This document shows, piece after piece, positions 1-7,690 of a stretch of DNA of 29,176 nucleotides. The position numbers and the translations under genes are program-made. The DNA comes from an uncultured Muribaculaceae bacterium (GTDB lineage: Bacteria; Bacteroidota; Bacteroidia; Bacteroidales; Muribaculaceae). The stretch covers positions 6,146 to 35,321 of the forward strand of contig CAJUHX010000015.1 in NCBI GenBank assembly GCA_910586455.1, given 5' to 3'. Under the pieces are notes generated by a model. The model was given only the letters and a program-made list of their open reading frames with translations. It had not been told where the DNA came from and did not search any database. Positions within the stretch are counted from its first letter, which is position 1, and every line of letters starts with the position of its first letter.

Positions 1-7
1 AAACAAC

Positions 8-589
8 ATGACCTATACACAACCCGCTTTACCTTATGCCAATGATGCCCTCGAACCGGCAATCTCCGAAGAAACCGTCAACTTCCACTACGGCAAACAC
101 GAGAAAACGTATATCGACAAACTGAATGAACTCATCAAAGGCTCCGAGTTCGAAAACATGGACCTCGAAGAAGTGATACGCCATGCCGAAGGGCCGCTGT
201 ACAATAATGCCTCGCAGGCCTGGAACCATATATTCTACTTCTTCTCCTTCTCGCCCTCCGGCAGCCGGGAGCCTCACGGACGCCTGCGTGAAGAAATCGA
301 CCGCACTTTCGGATCATTCGAACAGTTCAAAAAGGCTTTCGAAGACGCCGGTACAGGCCTCTTTGGCAGTGGCTGGGTATGGCTGTCGAGCGACGAAAAC
401 GGCAAGATTTTCATAACTCAGGGCAAAAATGCCGAGAGTCCTATCACTTCCGGACTGCGTCCGCTGCTCTGCTTTGATGTTTGGGAACACGCATACTATC
501 TCGACTATCAGAACCGACGTGCCGACGCCCTTAAACAGCTCTGGAACATCGTTGACTGGGACGTGGTAGAAAACCGTTACGAAGACTAA
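8..589 (+). CDS. sodB: Superoxide dismutase, Fe-type (Fe/Mn family)
   Basis: Converts superoxide to oxygen and hydrogen peroxide in the cytoplasm. The 193-residue length is normal for the family. The four metal ligands are visible: His27, His74 in QAWNH, and Asp157 and His161 in FDVWEHAYY. Gln70, in the N-terminal half just before the second ligand, and Ala142 at the position where Mn enzymes carry their active-site Gln, are the arrangement typical of Fe enzymes. Some Bacteroidales SODs are cambialistic, so Mn use cannot be excluded. The ATG at 8 is the only sensible start, and the promoter lies outside the window. The gene stands alone and converges on the MBL hydrolase gene, with a terminator hairpin at 717-743. 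Confidence 0.95.
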   Translation: MTYTQPALPYANDALEPAISEETVNFHYGKHEKTYIDKLNELIKGSEFENMDLEEVIRHAEGPLYNNASQAWNHIFYFFSFSPSGSREPHGRLREEIDRTFGSFEQFKKAFEDAGTGLFGSGWVWLSSDENGKIFITQGKNAESPITSGLRPLLCFDVWEHAYYLDYQNRRADALKQLWNIVDWDVVENRYED

Positions 590-716
590 AGCCATACGGC
601 TCTATAAACTGAGCCGGAATATAACAGACATGTAGACATAAATGATACATAAAGCAAATACAATCTGGCTTCTACATAGCACTTGAAATTTTAGCATAAT
701 GTGATGAATGGAAAGG

Positions 717-743
717 GAGGTACTCGTGAGAGCACCTCTTTTT
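717..743. terminator. Bidirectional terminator between sod and MBL hydrolase
   Basis: The hairpin pairs GAGGT (717-721) with ACCTC (734-738) and continues with CTC/GAG closed by a GTGA tetraloop. There is one A-C mismatch in the stem. TTTTT follows at 739-743 on the plus strand. Two convergent genes end on either side, so it probably ends sod transcription and may also act on the minus strand, where the downstream tract (CCTTTCC) is weaker. Confidence 0.7.
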
Positions 744-759
744 CTGCTTATGCCTGAGT

Positions 760-831
760 AGTTGTGACGGCGTCCCGCAGTCACCCGCAAACAGGTATCC
801 AAATGCTTTCGAGTCGAACGCCGTCGCAACT
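760..831. other. Long-armed stem-loop overlapping the MBL hydrolase stop codon
   Basis: A 13-base arm at 760-772 (AGTTGTGACGGCG) is complementary to 819-831 (CGCCGTCGCAACT), with one G-T wobble and a 46-base loop. The right arm covers part of the stop codon of the minus-strand MBL hydrolase gene (830-832). There is no U-tract next to it, so it is not a classic terminator. It could protect the 3' end of the rsmG-MBL transcript or be part of a small RNA; the sequence alone does not decide. Confidence 0.45.
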
Positions 832-1471
832 AAAGATACGGGTTACTCCTGCGCTCGTAGCCTATGGTGGTAGGTTCGCCATGGCCGCTGAGCACTGTAG
901 TATCGTCGGGCAACGACAGCAGGCCGTCAGTGATGGCTCTGATAAGTGTGGCATGGTTGCCGCCCTCAAGGTCGGTACGGCCAATAGAGCCTTTGAACAG
1001 TGAATCGCCCACAAACACAAAATGCTGTGCGGCGCAGTACAAAGCTATGCCGCCGGGACTGTGTCCGGGCACATGAATCACCTTAAGCTCGTTGTCGCCT
1101 ATGCTTATTATGTCGCCGGCGGCAAGCCGGCGGTCGATTGCCACGCCTTTGTCGCGGTCTTTTATACCAAAGCGCCGGCACTGCTGGGGCATGCTGTCGC
1201 CCAAGGGAGCGTCGGCCTTATGGGCGGCAAGTTCCGCACCATATTTCTGTTTCAGAAATTCGACGCCGAAGCAGTGGTCGAGGTGCAGATGTGTGTTTAC
1301 AATTCCTGTAAGGAGCAGATTATTGTCTGCCAGAAACTTGTCGACAGCCTTGTTTTCTTCCTCGTAGTACATGCCGGGGTCGATCACAATGGCCTCGCGG
1401 CTGACCTGATCATAAACCAGATACGTATTCTCCTGAAACGGATTCAATACAAAGCGTGTAATATTAAGCAT
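830..1471 (-). CDS. MBL-fold metallohydrolase (glyoxalase II-like, YcbL type)
   Basis: Metallo-beta-lactamase-fold hydrolase of 213 residues, probably acting on a thioester such as a hydroxyacyl-thiol. The di-metal site is complete: HLHLDH at residues 61-66, His137 in PGHSPG, Asp156 in GDSLF and His197 in SGHGEP. It lacks the extra C-terminal domain of long glyoxalase II enzymes and so matches the short YcbL-like type. The substrate cannot be read from sequence. The ATG follows the rsmG stop codon after only two bases, so the two genes are almost certainly co-transcribed from the promoter at 2132-2161. Confidence 0.88.
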   Translation of the reverse strand: MLNITRFVLNPFQENTYLVYDQVSREAIVIDPGMYYEEENKAVDKFLADNNLLLTGIVNTHLHLDHCFGVEFLKQKYGAELAAHKADAPLGDSMPQQCRRFGIKDRDKGVAIDRRLAAGDIISIGDNELKVIHVPGHSPGGIALYCAAQHFVFVGDSLFKGSIGRTDLEGGNHATLIRAITDGLLSLPDDTTVLSGHGEPTTIGYERRSNPYL

Positions 1472-1473
1472 GA

Positions 1474-2103
1474 TTATTTAATGGGTACGTACACCACTTT
1501 TTTGGTTTCGAACTGAGGCTCCGCAAATAGTTCGTTTATGTTATATTCTATCACCGGGAAGCGTATGCCTTTTGATTCCTCGGTCAGGTCGCCGCCTTTA
1601 AGCACCACCACACCGTTGGCGTATGTGTTGCCGCCATCTCGCTGGCTTATGTTCTTTGTCACAAGCCGTACGAGATCGTAGAGAGGCATTACCGCACGGC
1701 TCACCACATAATTAAACTTCTCGCGGCATTCGCCCACATCGCCATGCTGGAAGGTTACATTCTTCAGGCCGATTTCTTTAGCCACCTCGGAAGCCACACG
1801 CAGTTTCTTGCCTATGCGGTCAATGAGATGGAAACGGCACTGCGGATATACGATAGCCAGCGGAATTCCCGGAAAACCACCACCGGTACCAATATCCATC
1901 AGGGTCGTACCTGTTTCAAGCGGGCCAAGGAACTCGGCAAGTGCAAGCGAGTGCAGCACATGGTTCGGGTACAGATTCTGGATATCCTTGCGCGATATCA
2001 CGTTTATTGCCGCGTTCCAATGGTTGTACAATTGATCGAGCTGCTCGAATTGCATGGTCTGCAACTGAGTGAGATTCGGAAAATATTTTTTGATTGTCTG
2101 CAT
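1474..2103 (-). CDS. rsmG: 16S rRNA (guanine(527)-N7)-methyltransferase RsmG
   Basis: Methylates N7 of G527 in the 530 loop of 16S rRNA using S-adenosylmethionine. The 209 residues match the family. Visible motifs are NVISRKD (34-40), HVLHSLA (48-54) and the SAM-binding loop DIGTGGGFPGIPLA (70-83), followed by FHLIDRIGKKLRV, a strong GidB/RsmG signature. First gene of a two-gene minus-strand unit with the MBL hydrolase. A Bacteroidota promoter lies at 2132-2161, giving a leader of roughly 25 bases and no Shine-Dalgarno sequence. Confidence 0.95.
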   Translation of the reverse strand: MQTIKKYFPNLTQLQTMQFEQLDQLYNHWNAAINVISRKDIQNLYPNHVLHSLALAEFLGPLETGTTLMDIGTGGGFPGIPLAIVYPQCRFHLIDRIGKKLRVASEVAKEIGLKNVTFQHGDVGECREKFNYVVSRAVMPLYDLVRLVTKNISQRDGGNTYANGVVVLKGGDLTEESKGIRFPVIEYNINELFAEPQFETKKVVYVPIK

Positions 2104-2131
2104 TATTACACGGGAGTGGGATTTAGGTTTC

Positions 2132-2161
2132 CAAAGTTACAAAAAATATTCCAAGCCGCAA
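2132..2161 (-). promoter_or_regulatory. Promoter of rsmG-MBL hydrolase
   Basis: On the minus strand the -7 element TAACTTTG (2132-2139) is preceded by TTG (2159-2161) with a 19-base spacer, matching the Bacteroidota primary sigma factor consensus. It lies about 30 bases upstream of the rsmG ATG. Confidence 0.75.
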
Positions 2162-2191
2162 CATTTTTGTGCCAAAATTCTTACAAAACGG

Positions 2192-3091
2192 TTAAGAATT
2201 AGTTCTCAGGCTATGTATGCGCCACAGAAACATCGCACTCACCACTACGCTGGCGATAATATAGATATATTCGCCAGGACGTGTACCGATTTCGTCGATG
2301 TTGCCTGCAGGCATATTGTGTCGCAGGGCTATCCACTGAAACACAACGTATATGATGTTGTTGGCAGCATGCACTATCACCGGCAGCCACAGCGAACCCG
2401 ACCAGTACAGCAGGTAGCCGAACAAGGCTCCAAGGAGCATGCGCGGCACAAAGCCGAAGAACTGCAGGTGGATGGCACTGAACAGTACAGCTACTATCCA
2501 GATGGCCGCATGGGGGTTCATGCCCGATGTGGTAAGCATACGCTGTATGGTGCCACGGAACAGCAGTTCCTCTCCCAGACCGGCCATTACGCCTATGATG
2601 AGTATATTCAGTATCAGGTCGCCCACTGAGGTGCCACCCTGCATGATTCGTATGGTGGCGGCTGAGCTATCCTCGGCTTGCCGCATCCATTGCTCCACTC
2701 CCTGCATGAAATCAGGCAGATGCAGAGATGCGTTCCACTGTATTATCCAGTTGAAGGCCGGCATCGACACCACCAGAAGCGCTATCGACAGCAGTGTCAT
2801 GGAAGCCTGCGGCGCGCGGTCAATCTCAAGAAATCGGGCCGGACACCGCGATATCATAAGAGCTGTAGCCAGCGACGGCAGTATTATCTGCAGCAGGCTC
2901 TGTATCACAGCGGCTATGCGAAGTACTCGCGCAGTTTGACCGAACTTGGCTATAATCAGGCCGTTCAGAACGCTGCCCACTATCCAGCACAGCAGTATCA
3001 CACACAGCAAAAGCAACAGGCGCTGGCCAATGGTCAGCAGCAAACGGCAGTCGTCGCCGTTTTTCTTCGATAATAATTCATGGGGTATCAT
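2192..3091 (-). CDS. CPBP family intramembrane metalloprotease
   Basis: Polytopic membrane protein of 299 residues from the CPBP (CAAX protease and bacteriocin-processing, Abi) family. The conserved motifs are present: EELLFRG (Glu174, Glu175, Arg179), SAIHLQFFGFVPRM (His208) and VIVHAANN (His241, Asn245), which together form the intramembrane metal site. Hydrophobic segments are seen near residues 22-48, 60-80, 98-118, 157-172, 195-230 and 275-290. The substrate is unknown; bacterial members range from prenyl-protein-like processing to bacteriocin immunity. Its -7 promoter element sits only four bases before the ATG, so the mRNA may have no leader. Divergent from the porin gene. Confidence 0.88.
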   Translation of the reverse strand: MIPHELLSKKNGDDCRLLLTIGQRLLLLLCVILLCWIVGSVLNGLIIAKFGQTARVLRIAAVIQSLLQIILPSLATALMISRCPARFLEIDRAPQASMTLLSIALLVVSMPAFNWIIQWNASLHLPDFMQGVEQWMRQAEDSSAATIRIMQGGTSVGDLILNILIIGVMAGLGEELLFRGTIQRMLTTSGMNPHAAIWIVAVLFSAIHLQFFGFVPRMLLGALFGYLLYWSGSLWLPVIVHAANNIIYVVFQWIALRHNMPAGNIDEIGTRPGEYIYIIASVVVSAMFLWRIHSLRTNS

Positions 3092-3095
3092 GCTG

Positions 3096-3103
3096 CAAAT
3101 TTA
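3096..3103 (-). promoter_or_regulatory. -7 promoter element of the CPBP protease gene
   Basis: TAAATTTG on the minus strand, matching TAnnTTTG, ends four bases before the start codon at 3089-3091. No clear TTG box is seen at 19-20 bases upstream. If used, transcription would start at or beside the A of the ATG. Confidence 0.5.
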
Positions 3104-3173
3104 CAAAATTTTTCAAACAATAACCATATTATGCTTGTTGCATTTTCAAGTACTTCATCACATTAATCCGATT

Positions 3174-4490
3174 ATGAGAATCCGAAATTTTGTTTTAATC
3201 GCATTGGCTATTGTGCTTTGCTGCGGAACAACAGATGCGAAAAGCCTTGCCGACCAACATACCGACTCACTGATTGCCTCGCATAAGTTCATTAATATCG
3301 ACGGTACTGCTGTCGACACCCGCAGTCGAGAATACATCGACTCGGTAAACAGTATCATCACAGCGTTCTATTATGACCAGTTCCGCCATTTCTCCGACCC
3401 TGCGGCTCCATATTTTCTGTTTCTGAGCCGCGATTCACAGCTGGCCATGGGTATCGGCGGCGCTGTGCGCATGCGTGCCTACTACGACTGGGGCGGCGCC
3501 GTACCCTTTCGAGCCTTTTCGCCCTATCTGATACCCATCCACCCGGATCCGGCCAATATGAGGGCCTTCGGCACTTCGCCTGCAGGCACCTGCCTGTTTT
3601 TCCGCGTCATAGGCCGCAATAAGATGCTGGGGCAGTATCAAGTATATATCGAGGCTAATTTCAACGGCTACCAGACGCGCGATTTTACTTTGAAAAAGGC
3701 ATACGCGATTATCAACGATTTCACCATAGGCTATGCCAGTTCGACTTTTTCCGACATTGCGGCTGTGCCACCGACGGTAGATGCCAACGGCCCTAACAAC
3801 AAGCTTTCGATGACATCTGTACTGCTGCGCTACATGCATACTTTCAGACAGCGCTGGACTATTGCCGGCTCACTCGAAACTCCGGCCACCCAGATTGCCG
3901 CTGATAACGAACATACCCGACCCGTGACCAATTGGCTGCCCGACGCTGCCGCTTTTATTCAGTACCAGTGGGACCAGACCCAGCATGTGCGCCTGGCTGG
4001 CATTGTACGCTCGCTGTCGTACCGCGATATGGTAGCCGGCACCAACATAAACCGAGCCGGCTGGGCGCTCCAGCTCAGTTCGGTATGTCATCCCGCCGAC
4101 CCTCTCACACTATATCTCACCGCCAACTATGGCCACGGACACGGCTCTCTGGGCGGCGATCTTATCATGGGAGCCTACGACCTGGTGGCAGACAACGGAC
4201 AGCCGGGGCGCCTCATAGCTCCGGCGTCGATGGGCTGGTGTGCCGGAGTGCAGTATAATTTCAAGCACAATTTCTTTGTAAGCGCAAGTGCCAGCCAGAA
4301 TATATACCTCTCGAAAAACGAGGCTCCGGACGAATACCAACGCGGCACATTCATGTGTGTGAACGCCTTCTACAACCTCACGCCGCGCATACAGCTCGGC
4401 ACTGAGTTCGCCTTAGGGCAACGGCAAAATTTCAGCGGCGAGCACCGCTGGGCACGCCGTGCAAGTGCCATGTGCCAGTTCTCGTTCTAA
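3174..4490 (+). CDS. DcaP-like outer-membrane porin
   Basis: Predicted 438-residue outer-membrane beta-barrel. The ATG at 3174 is chosen because it opens a clear signal peptide (MRIRNFVLIALAIVLCC, then TDAKS); the frame stays open further upstream but would place the signal inside the protein. The mature part contains GIGGAVRMRAYYDWGG, LGQYQVYIEANF, a GYASSTFSD segment and a PPTVDANGP segment, an order I recognise from the DcaP trimeric porin family, and it ends in aromatic SAMCQFSF as barrels usually do. DcaP porins pass small anionic solutes; the substrate here is unknown. Single gene, divergent from the CPBP protease, ending in a hairpin. Confidence 0.78.
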   Translation: MRIRNFVLIALAIVLCCGTTDAKSLADQHTDSLIASHKFINIDGTAVDTRSREYIDSVNSIITAFYYDQFRHFSDPAAPYFLFLSRDSQLAMGIGGAVRMRAYYDWGGAVPFRAFSPYLIPIHPDPANMRAFGTSPAGTCLFFRVIGRNKMLGQYQVYIEANFNGYQTRDFTLKKAYAIINDFTIGYASSTFSDIAAVPPTVDANGPNNKLSMTSVLLRYMHTFRQRWTIAGSLETPATQIAADNEHTRPVTNWLPDAAAFIQYQWDQTQHVRLAGIVRSLSYRDMVAGTNINRAGWALQLSSVCHPADPLTLYLTANYGHGHGSLGGDLIMGAYDLVADNGQPGRLIAPASMGWCAGVQYNFKHNFFVSASASQNIYLSKNEAPDEYQRGTFMCVNAFYNLTPRIQLGTEFALGQRQNFSGEHRWARRASAMCQFSF

Positions 4491-4508
4491 CTTTCGACAG
4501 CGAAAGTT
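4489..4508 (+). terminator. Hairpin at the porin stop codon
   Basis: AACTTTCG (4489-4496) and CGAAAGTT (4501-4508) form a perfect 8-bp stem with a four-base loop. The stem starts within the porin stop codon. No U-tract follows, so terminator function is only moderately supported; it may instead limit read-through into the PASTA promoter. Confidence 0.4.
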
Positions 4509-4531
4509 GGGCACATTTCGCAAAAAATTAG

Positions 4532-4539
4532 TAACTTTG
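4532..4539 (+). promoter_or_regulatory. -7 promoter element of the PASTA-rluD unit
   Basis: TAACTTTG lies 26 bases before the PASTA gene ATG. A TTG at 4507-4509 is 22 bases upstream, slightly longer than the usual spacing, and overlaps the end of the porin hairpin. Confidence 0.65.
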
Positions 4540-4565
4540 CAGCTACAAACAAACGAAGAACCGAC

Positions 4566-5288
4566 ATGAACGAATTCATATCACGACTCCGCAAGAGTTT
4601 CAGACACCATCCGGTGCTGTTCAACATATTTCTGGCCTTTGTAGCTATACTGATGCTGATATGGTTTACTCTGATATTCCTTGACTCCTGGACACACCAC
4701 GGCAAAACTTCGGTGGTTCCGGATGTAAAATACATGGACTACCGCAAAGCCATCAGCACTCTCAGCGATAACAACCTTGAGATCGAAGTCAACGACTCGG
4801 TATACATCACCGACCTCGCTGAAAGCCTGCGCAAGAAGATGGCTCCCGGCATGATTCTGGAGTCGTGGCCCAGAGCAGGCGCGGTGGTAAAGAAAGGCCG
4901 TCCGGTATATGTCACCATAGTGGCCTATTCGCCCAAAGAAGTTGTTATTTCCACTCCTATCGACAATATATCGTCACGCCAGGCCATAAGCGTGCTCCAG
5001 AGCATGGGTATAAACAACGTACGTCTGGTAAGTGTACCCTCGATGTACAACGACAATGTGGAGCGCGCCCTCTACAACGGCAAGCCTATAGGCGTAGGCT
5101 CAAGTCTTCCAGTTACCGCCACGGTAACACTCGAGGTGGGAAAAGCCGTGGAACCGGATCCCATATATGAGGAAAACGATTCGGATTCCACAGCGGACGA
5201 CACCGAACCGTCGTTTGACCCCGATGTAGTGGTGGCCGAAGACCACCAGACCGAAGTTGACTCTTATACCGACGACATCTATGACTGA
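4566..5288 (+). CDS. Membrane-anchored PASTA domain protein
   Basis: Protein of 240 residues with a short basic cytoplasmic start, one membrane segment (about residues 18-41) and two PASTA-like repeats, about 45-116 (opening SVVPDVKYMDYRKAISTL, with SWPRAGAVVKKGRPVYVTI) and about 118-190 (STPIDNISSRQAISVLQ, ending PVTATVTLEVG). A strongly acidic tail follows (about 195-240). PASTA domains are known from Ser/Thr kinases and penicillin-binding proteins, where they bind peptidoglycan or muropeptides. Here there is no kinase or transpeptidase domain, so a role as a periplasmic wall-binding or scaffold protein is an inference. Its end overlaps the start of the pseudouridine synthase gene. Confidence 0.82.
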   Translation: MNEFISRLRKSFRHHPVLFNIFLAFVAILMLIWFTLIFLDSWTHHGKTSVVPDVKYMDYRKAISTLSDNNLEIEVNDSVYITDLAESLRKKMAPGMILESWPRAGAVVKKGRPVYVTIVAYSPKEVVISTPIDNISSRQAISVLQSMGINNVRLVSVPSMYNDNVERALYNGKPIGVGSSLPVTATVTLEVGKAVEPDPIYEENDSDSTADDTEPSFDPDVVVAEDHQTEVDSYTDDIYD

Positions 5289-6390
5289 TTCGCACGACAG
5301 CATTGAAAATTTTGCCGACGGCTATACTCCTGATGAAACACCCGATGATGTCATCATTACCGACGACAGCGGTCGCGACCTGTACGAGCACTTCCGCTTT
5401 GTAGCCGACAAGGGTCAGGCGCTGCTGCGTGTCGACAAGTTTCTGACCGAAAGGTTGCAGAAGTCGTCGCGCAACCGTGTGCAGCAGGCTGCCCAGGCAG
5501 GTTGTATACTCGTCAACGGCAAAGCGGTGAAGAGTAACTACCGCGTAAAGCCGCTCGATGTGGTACAGGTGGTGATGGACCGTCCACGCTACGATTTTGA
5601 GATTATAGCACAGGACATTCCCCTCGACATTGTTTACGAAGACAACTTCCTTCTGGTGGTGAACAAACCGCCGGGGCTGGTGGTGCATCCGGGCCACGGC
5701 AACTACAGCGGCACTCTGGTGAATGCTCTGGCATGGCACTTCAGGGATAACCCGGATTATGATGTGGCCGACCCGCGTATGGGGCTTGTACACCGCATCG
5801 ACAAGGACACCTCCGGACTGCTGGTGGTGGCAAAGACCCCCGATGCCAAGACCCACCTTGGGAAGCAATTCTTCAACAAGACCACCAAGCGTGAGTACGT
5901 GGCCGTGGTATGGGGGCGTCCCGACCCCGCCGACGGACGCATCGAAGGCAACATAGGCCGGTCGCTGCGCGACCGTCTTCAGATGGATGTATTTCCGACC
6001 GGCGACTACGGCAAACACGCCGTCACACATTACAGTACCATTGAGCCTCTGGGGCCGGTAACCGTAGTGAAATGTGTGCTCGAAACCGGCCGTACCCACC
6101 AGATACGCGTACACATGCGCCATATAGGGCATCCGCTGTTTAACGATGCCCGCTACGGCGGCGACAAGATATTGCGCGGCGTGCCTTCGGCGACTTACAA
6201 GGCCTTTGTGGAGAAGAACTTTCAGATTTGTCCCCGTCAGGCACTGCATGCCCGCACACTTGGTTTCGTGCATCCCGAAACAGGCGAGGAAATGTTTTTC
6301 AGCTGCCCGGTTCCGGACGACATGACCGCCATGATTGAACGCTGGCGCCAGCTTGCAAAATCCAACGAAAGAAAGCAGACCGCCTTTTAG
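5281..6390 (+). CDS. rluD: RluD/RluA family 23S rRNA pseudouridine synthase
   Basis: Isomerises uridine to pseudouridine in RNA, most likely in 23S rRNA. An S4 RNA-binding domain (about residues 50-97, starting RVDKFLTERLQ) is followed by the synthase domain with catalytic Asp174 in HRIDKDTSGLLVVAKT and the late motifs ETGRTHQIRVHM and GHPLFNDARYGG. The 369-residue length includes an acidic N-terminal extension of about 40 residues. ATG 5281 is preferred because it overlaps the PASTA stop codon by eight bases; an in-frame ATG at 5257 would overlap further. S4 plus synthase fits RluD better than RluC, but the target uridines are not visible. Confidence 0.88.
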   Translation: MTDSHDSIENFADGYTPDETPDDVIITDDSGRDLYEHFRFVADKGQALLRVDKFLTERLQKSSRNRVQQAAQAGCILVNGKAVKSNYRVKPLDVVQVVMDRPRYDFEIIAQDIPLDIVYEDNFLLVVNKPPGLVVHPGHGNYSGTLVNALAWHFRDNPDYDVADPRMGLVHRIDKDTSGLLVVAKTPDAKTHLGKQFFNKTTKREYVAVVWGRPDPADGRIEGNIGRSLRDRLQMDVFPTGDYGKHAVTHYSTIEPLGPVTVVKCVLETGRTHQIRVHMRHIGHPLFNDARYGGDKILRGVPSATYKAFVEKNFQICPRQALHARTLGFVHPETGEEMFFSCPVPDDMTAMIERWRQLAKSNERKQTAF

Positions 6391-6426
6391 AGCCTGTTTA
6401 AATTTTAAATTGTGGGCAAATTTTTT

Positions 6427-6434
6427 TAACTTTG
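6427..6434 (+). promoter_or_regulatory. -7 promoter element of the acyltransferase-priA unit
   Basis: TAACTTTG lies about 30 bases upstream of the ATG at 6464, behind an AT-rich stretch with a T-run. No clear TTG box at the usual spacing is seen. It probably drives the four-gene unit through priA. Confidence 0.6.
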
Positions 6435-6463
6435 CATACCAAATCCCCAACTATCACTTCATC

Positions 6464-7675
6464 ATGTCAGAAGCTAACGACAACACTCTACATAATACAC
6501 AGCTCATTATACCCGAGCATTTCAAAGATATAGCCCCCTATACCGACCTGGAATTCCGCGAGAAAATGGCCGAGCTTGTAAATGAAGACGGCTTCGAGCA
6601 TGCGGTGCGATATGTAATGCCGCAGGTCGATTATCCCAAGTTTGTACAGCAGTTGCTCGACCTTAAATCGCAGGACGAATTCCAGCGCAAGGCAATGGGC
6701 GAGTTTCTGGAACTCCTGGCCAAGACAACCACCGACGGCATTTCTATTGACGGACTCGAGAACTGCGCTCCCGGCTGCAACTACACATTCATAACCAACC
6801 ACCGCGACATTGTACTCGATGCCTCGTTTCTGAACCTCTGCTTCATACGCAACAACATGCCGCTGACGCAGGTGGCGATAGGCAACAATCTGCTCATATA
6901 CGAGTGGATCAGCGATCTGGTAAAGCTCAACCGCAGCTTTATTGTAAAGCGCGATGTACAGCGTCTGCAGGCTTTGGAGGCCGCACGCCAGCTGTCGGCT
7001 TACATTCACTTCTCAATCAACAACCTGCACGAATCGGTATGGATAGCACAGCGCGAAGGCCGCGCAAAAGACTCCAACGACCTGACTCAGGAAAGCCTTA
7101 TCAAGATGATGTCGCTCGACGGCGGCGGCTCGGTCAAGGAGAATATCCTGGCGGTGAACCTGATGCCGGTATCGATTTCGTACGAGTTCGACCCCAACGA
7201 CTATCTCAAGGCCCGCGAGTTTCTGCTCAAGCGCCGCGACCCGGATTTCAAAAAGAGCAAGCGCGACGACCTCTTCAGCATGGAAACCGGCATACTCAAG
7301 CACAAAGGCCACATACACTTCAGAATTGGACGCTGCATCAACAGCGACCTCATGGCATACGATGGCGGAGAAGACCGTGCCCATGTGGTACACGAGGCCT
7401 GCCGCCTTATCGACCGTGCAATCCATAGCGGTTATCATATCTACCCCTGCAATTACATAGCATACGACGAGGTAAACCGCTGCAACCGCTTCGCCGACCA
7501 TTACCGTGAAGCCGATGTAAAGCGTTTCGACGACTACATCAACGCCCAGCTCGACAAGGTTGACATCGACAACGTAAGCGCCGAAGAACGCGAATACATG
7601 CGTCACATGATGCTCACCATGTATGCGAATCCGCTCAAAAACCAGCTTACCGCAAACGAGAGCGGGCGCGAATAA
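6464..7675 (+). CDS. Glycerolipid acyltransferase (PlsB/PlsC-like)
   Basis: Predicted 403-residue acyltransferase of phospholipid synthesis, probably acylating a glycerol-phosphate or a related acceptor. The key region is TFITNHRDIVLDASFLN (residues 108-124), aligned with the NHxxxxD block of the family, followed by a central TQVAIGNNLL and LNRSFIVKRDVQR, resembling the acceptor-binding blocks. His113 to Asp119 is one residue longer than the usual HX4D spacing. The ATG at 6464 is chosen over an upstream in-frame one because it follows the promoter at 6427-6434. The metallophosphoesterase gene starts 15 bases after the stop. Membrane association is expected, but no strong transmembrane helix is seen. 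Confidence 0.75.
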   Translation: MSEANDNTLHNTQLIIPEHFKDIAPYTDLEFREKMAELVNEDGFEHAVRYVMPQVDYPKFVQQLLDLKSQDEFQRKAMGEFLELLAKTTTDGISIDGLENCAPGCNYTFITNHRDIVLDASFLNLCFIRNNMPLTQVAIGNNLLIYEWISDLVKLNRSFIVKRDVQRLQALEAARQLSAYIHFSINNLHESVWIAQREGRAKDSNDLTQESLIKMMSLDGGGSVKENILAVNLMPVSISYEFDPNDYLKAREFLLKRRDPDFKKSKRDDLFSMETGILKHKGHIHFRIGRCINSDLMAYDGGEDRAHVVHEACRLIDRAIHSGYHIYPCNYIAYDEVNRCNRFADHYREADVKRFDDYINAQLDKVDIDNVSAEEREYMRHMMLTMYANPLKNQLTANESGRE

Positions 7676-7690
7676 TATCAGACTATCCCA

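Noticed and set aside
811..830. TTCGACTC-like tRNA T-arm on the minus strand near the rsmG-MBL 3' end
   Set aside because: No acceptor, D or anticodon stem can be built around it.
2946..3173. Longer N-terminus for the porin
   Set aside because: It would bury the signal peptide and overlap the CPBP gene and promoter antisense.
5113..6450. 445-residue open frame on the minus strand
   Set aside because: It lies antisense to the PASTA and RluD-type genes, has low-complexity His/Val-rich content and no motif; a shadow of codon bias.
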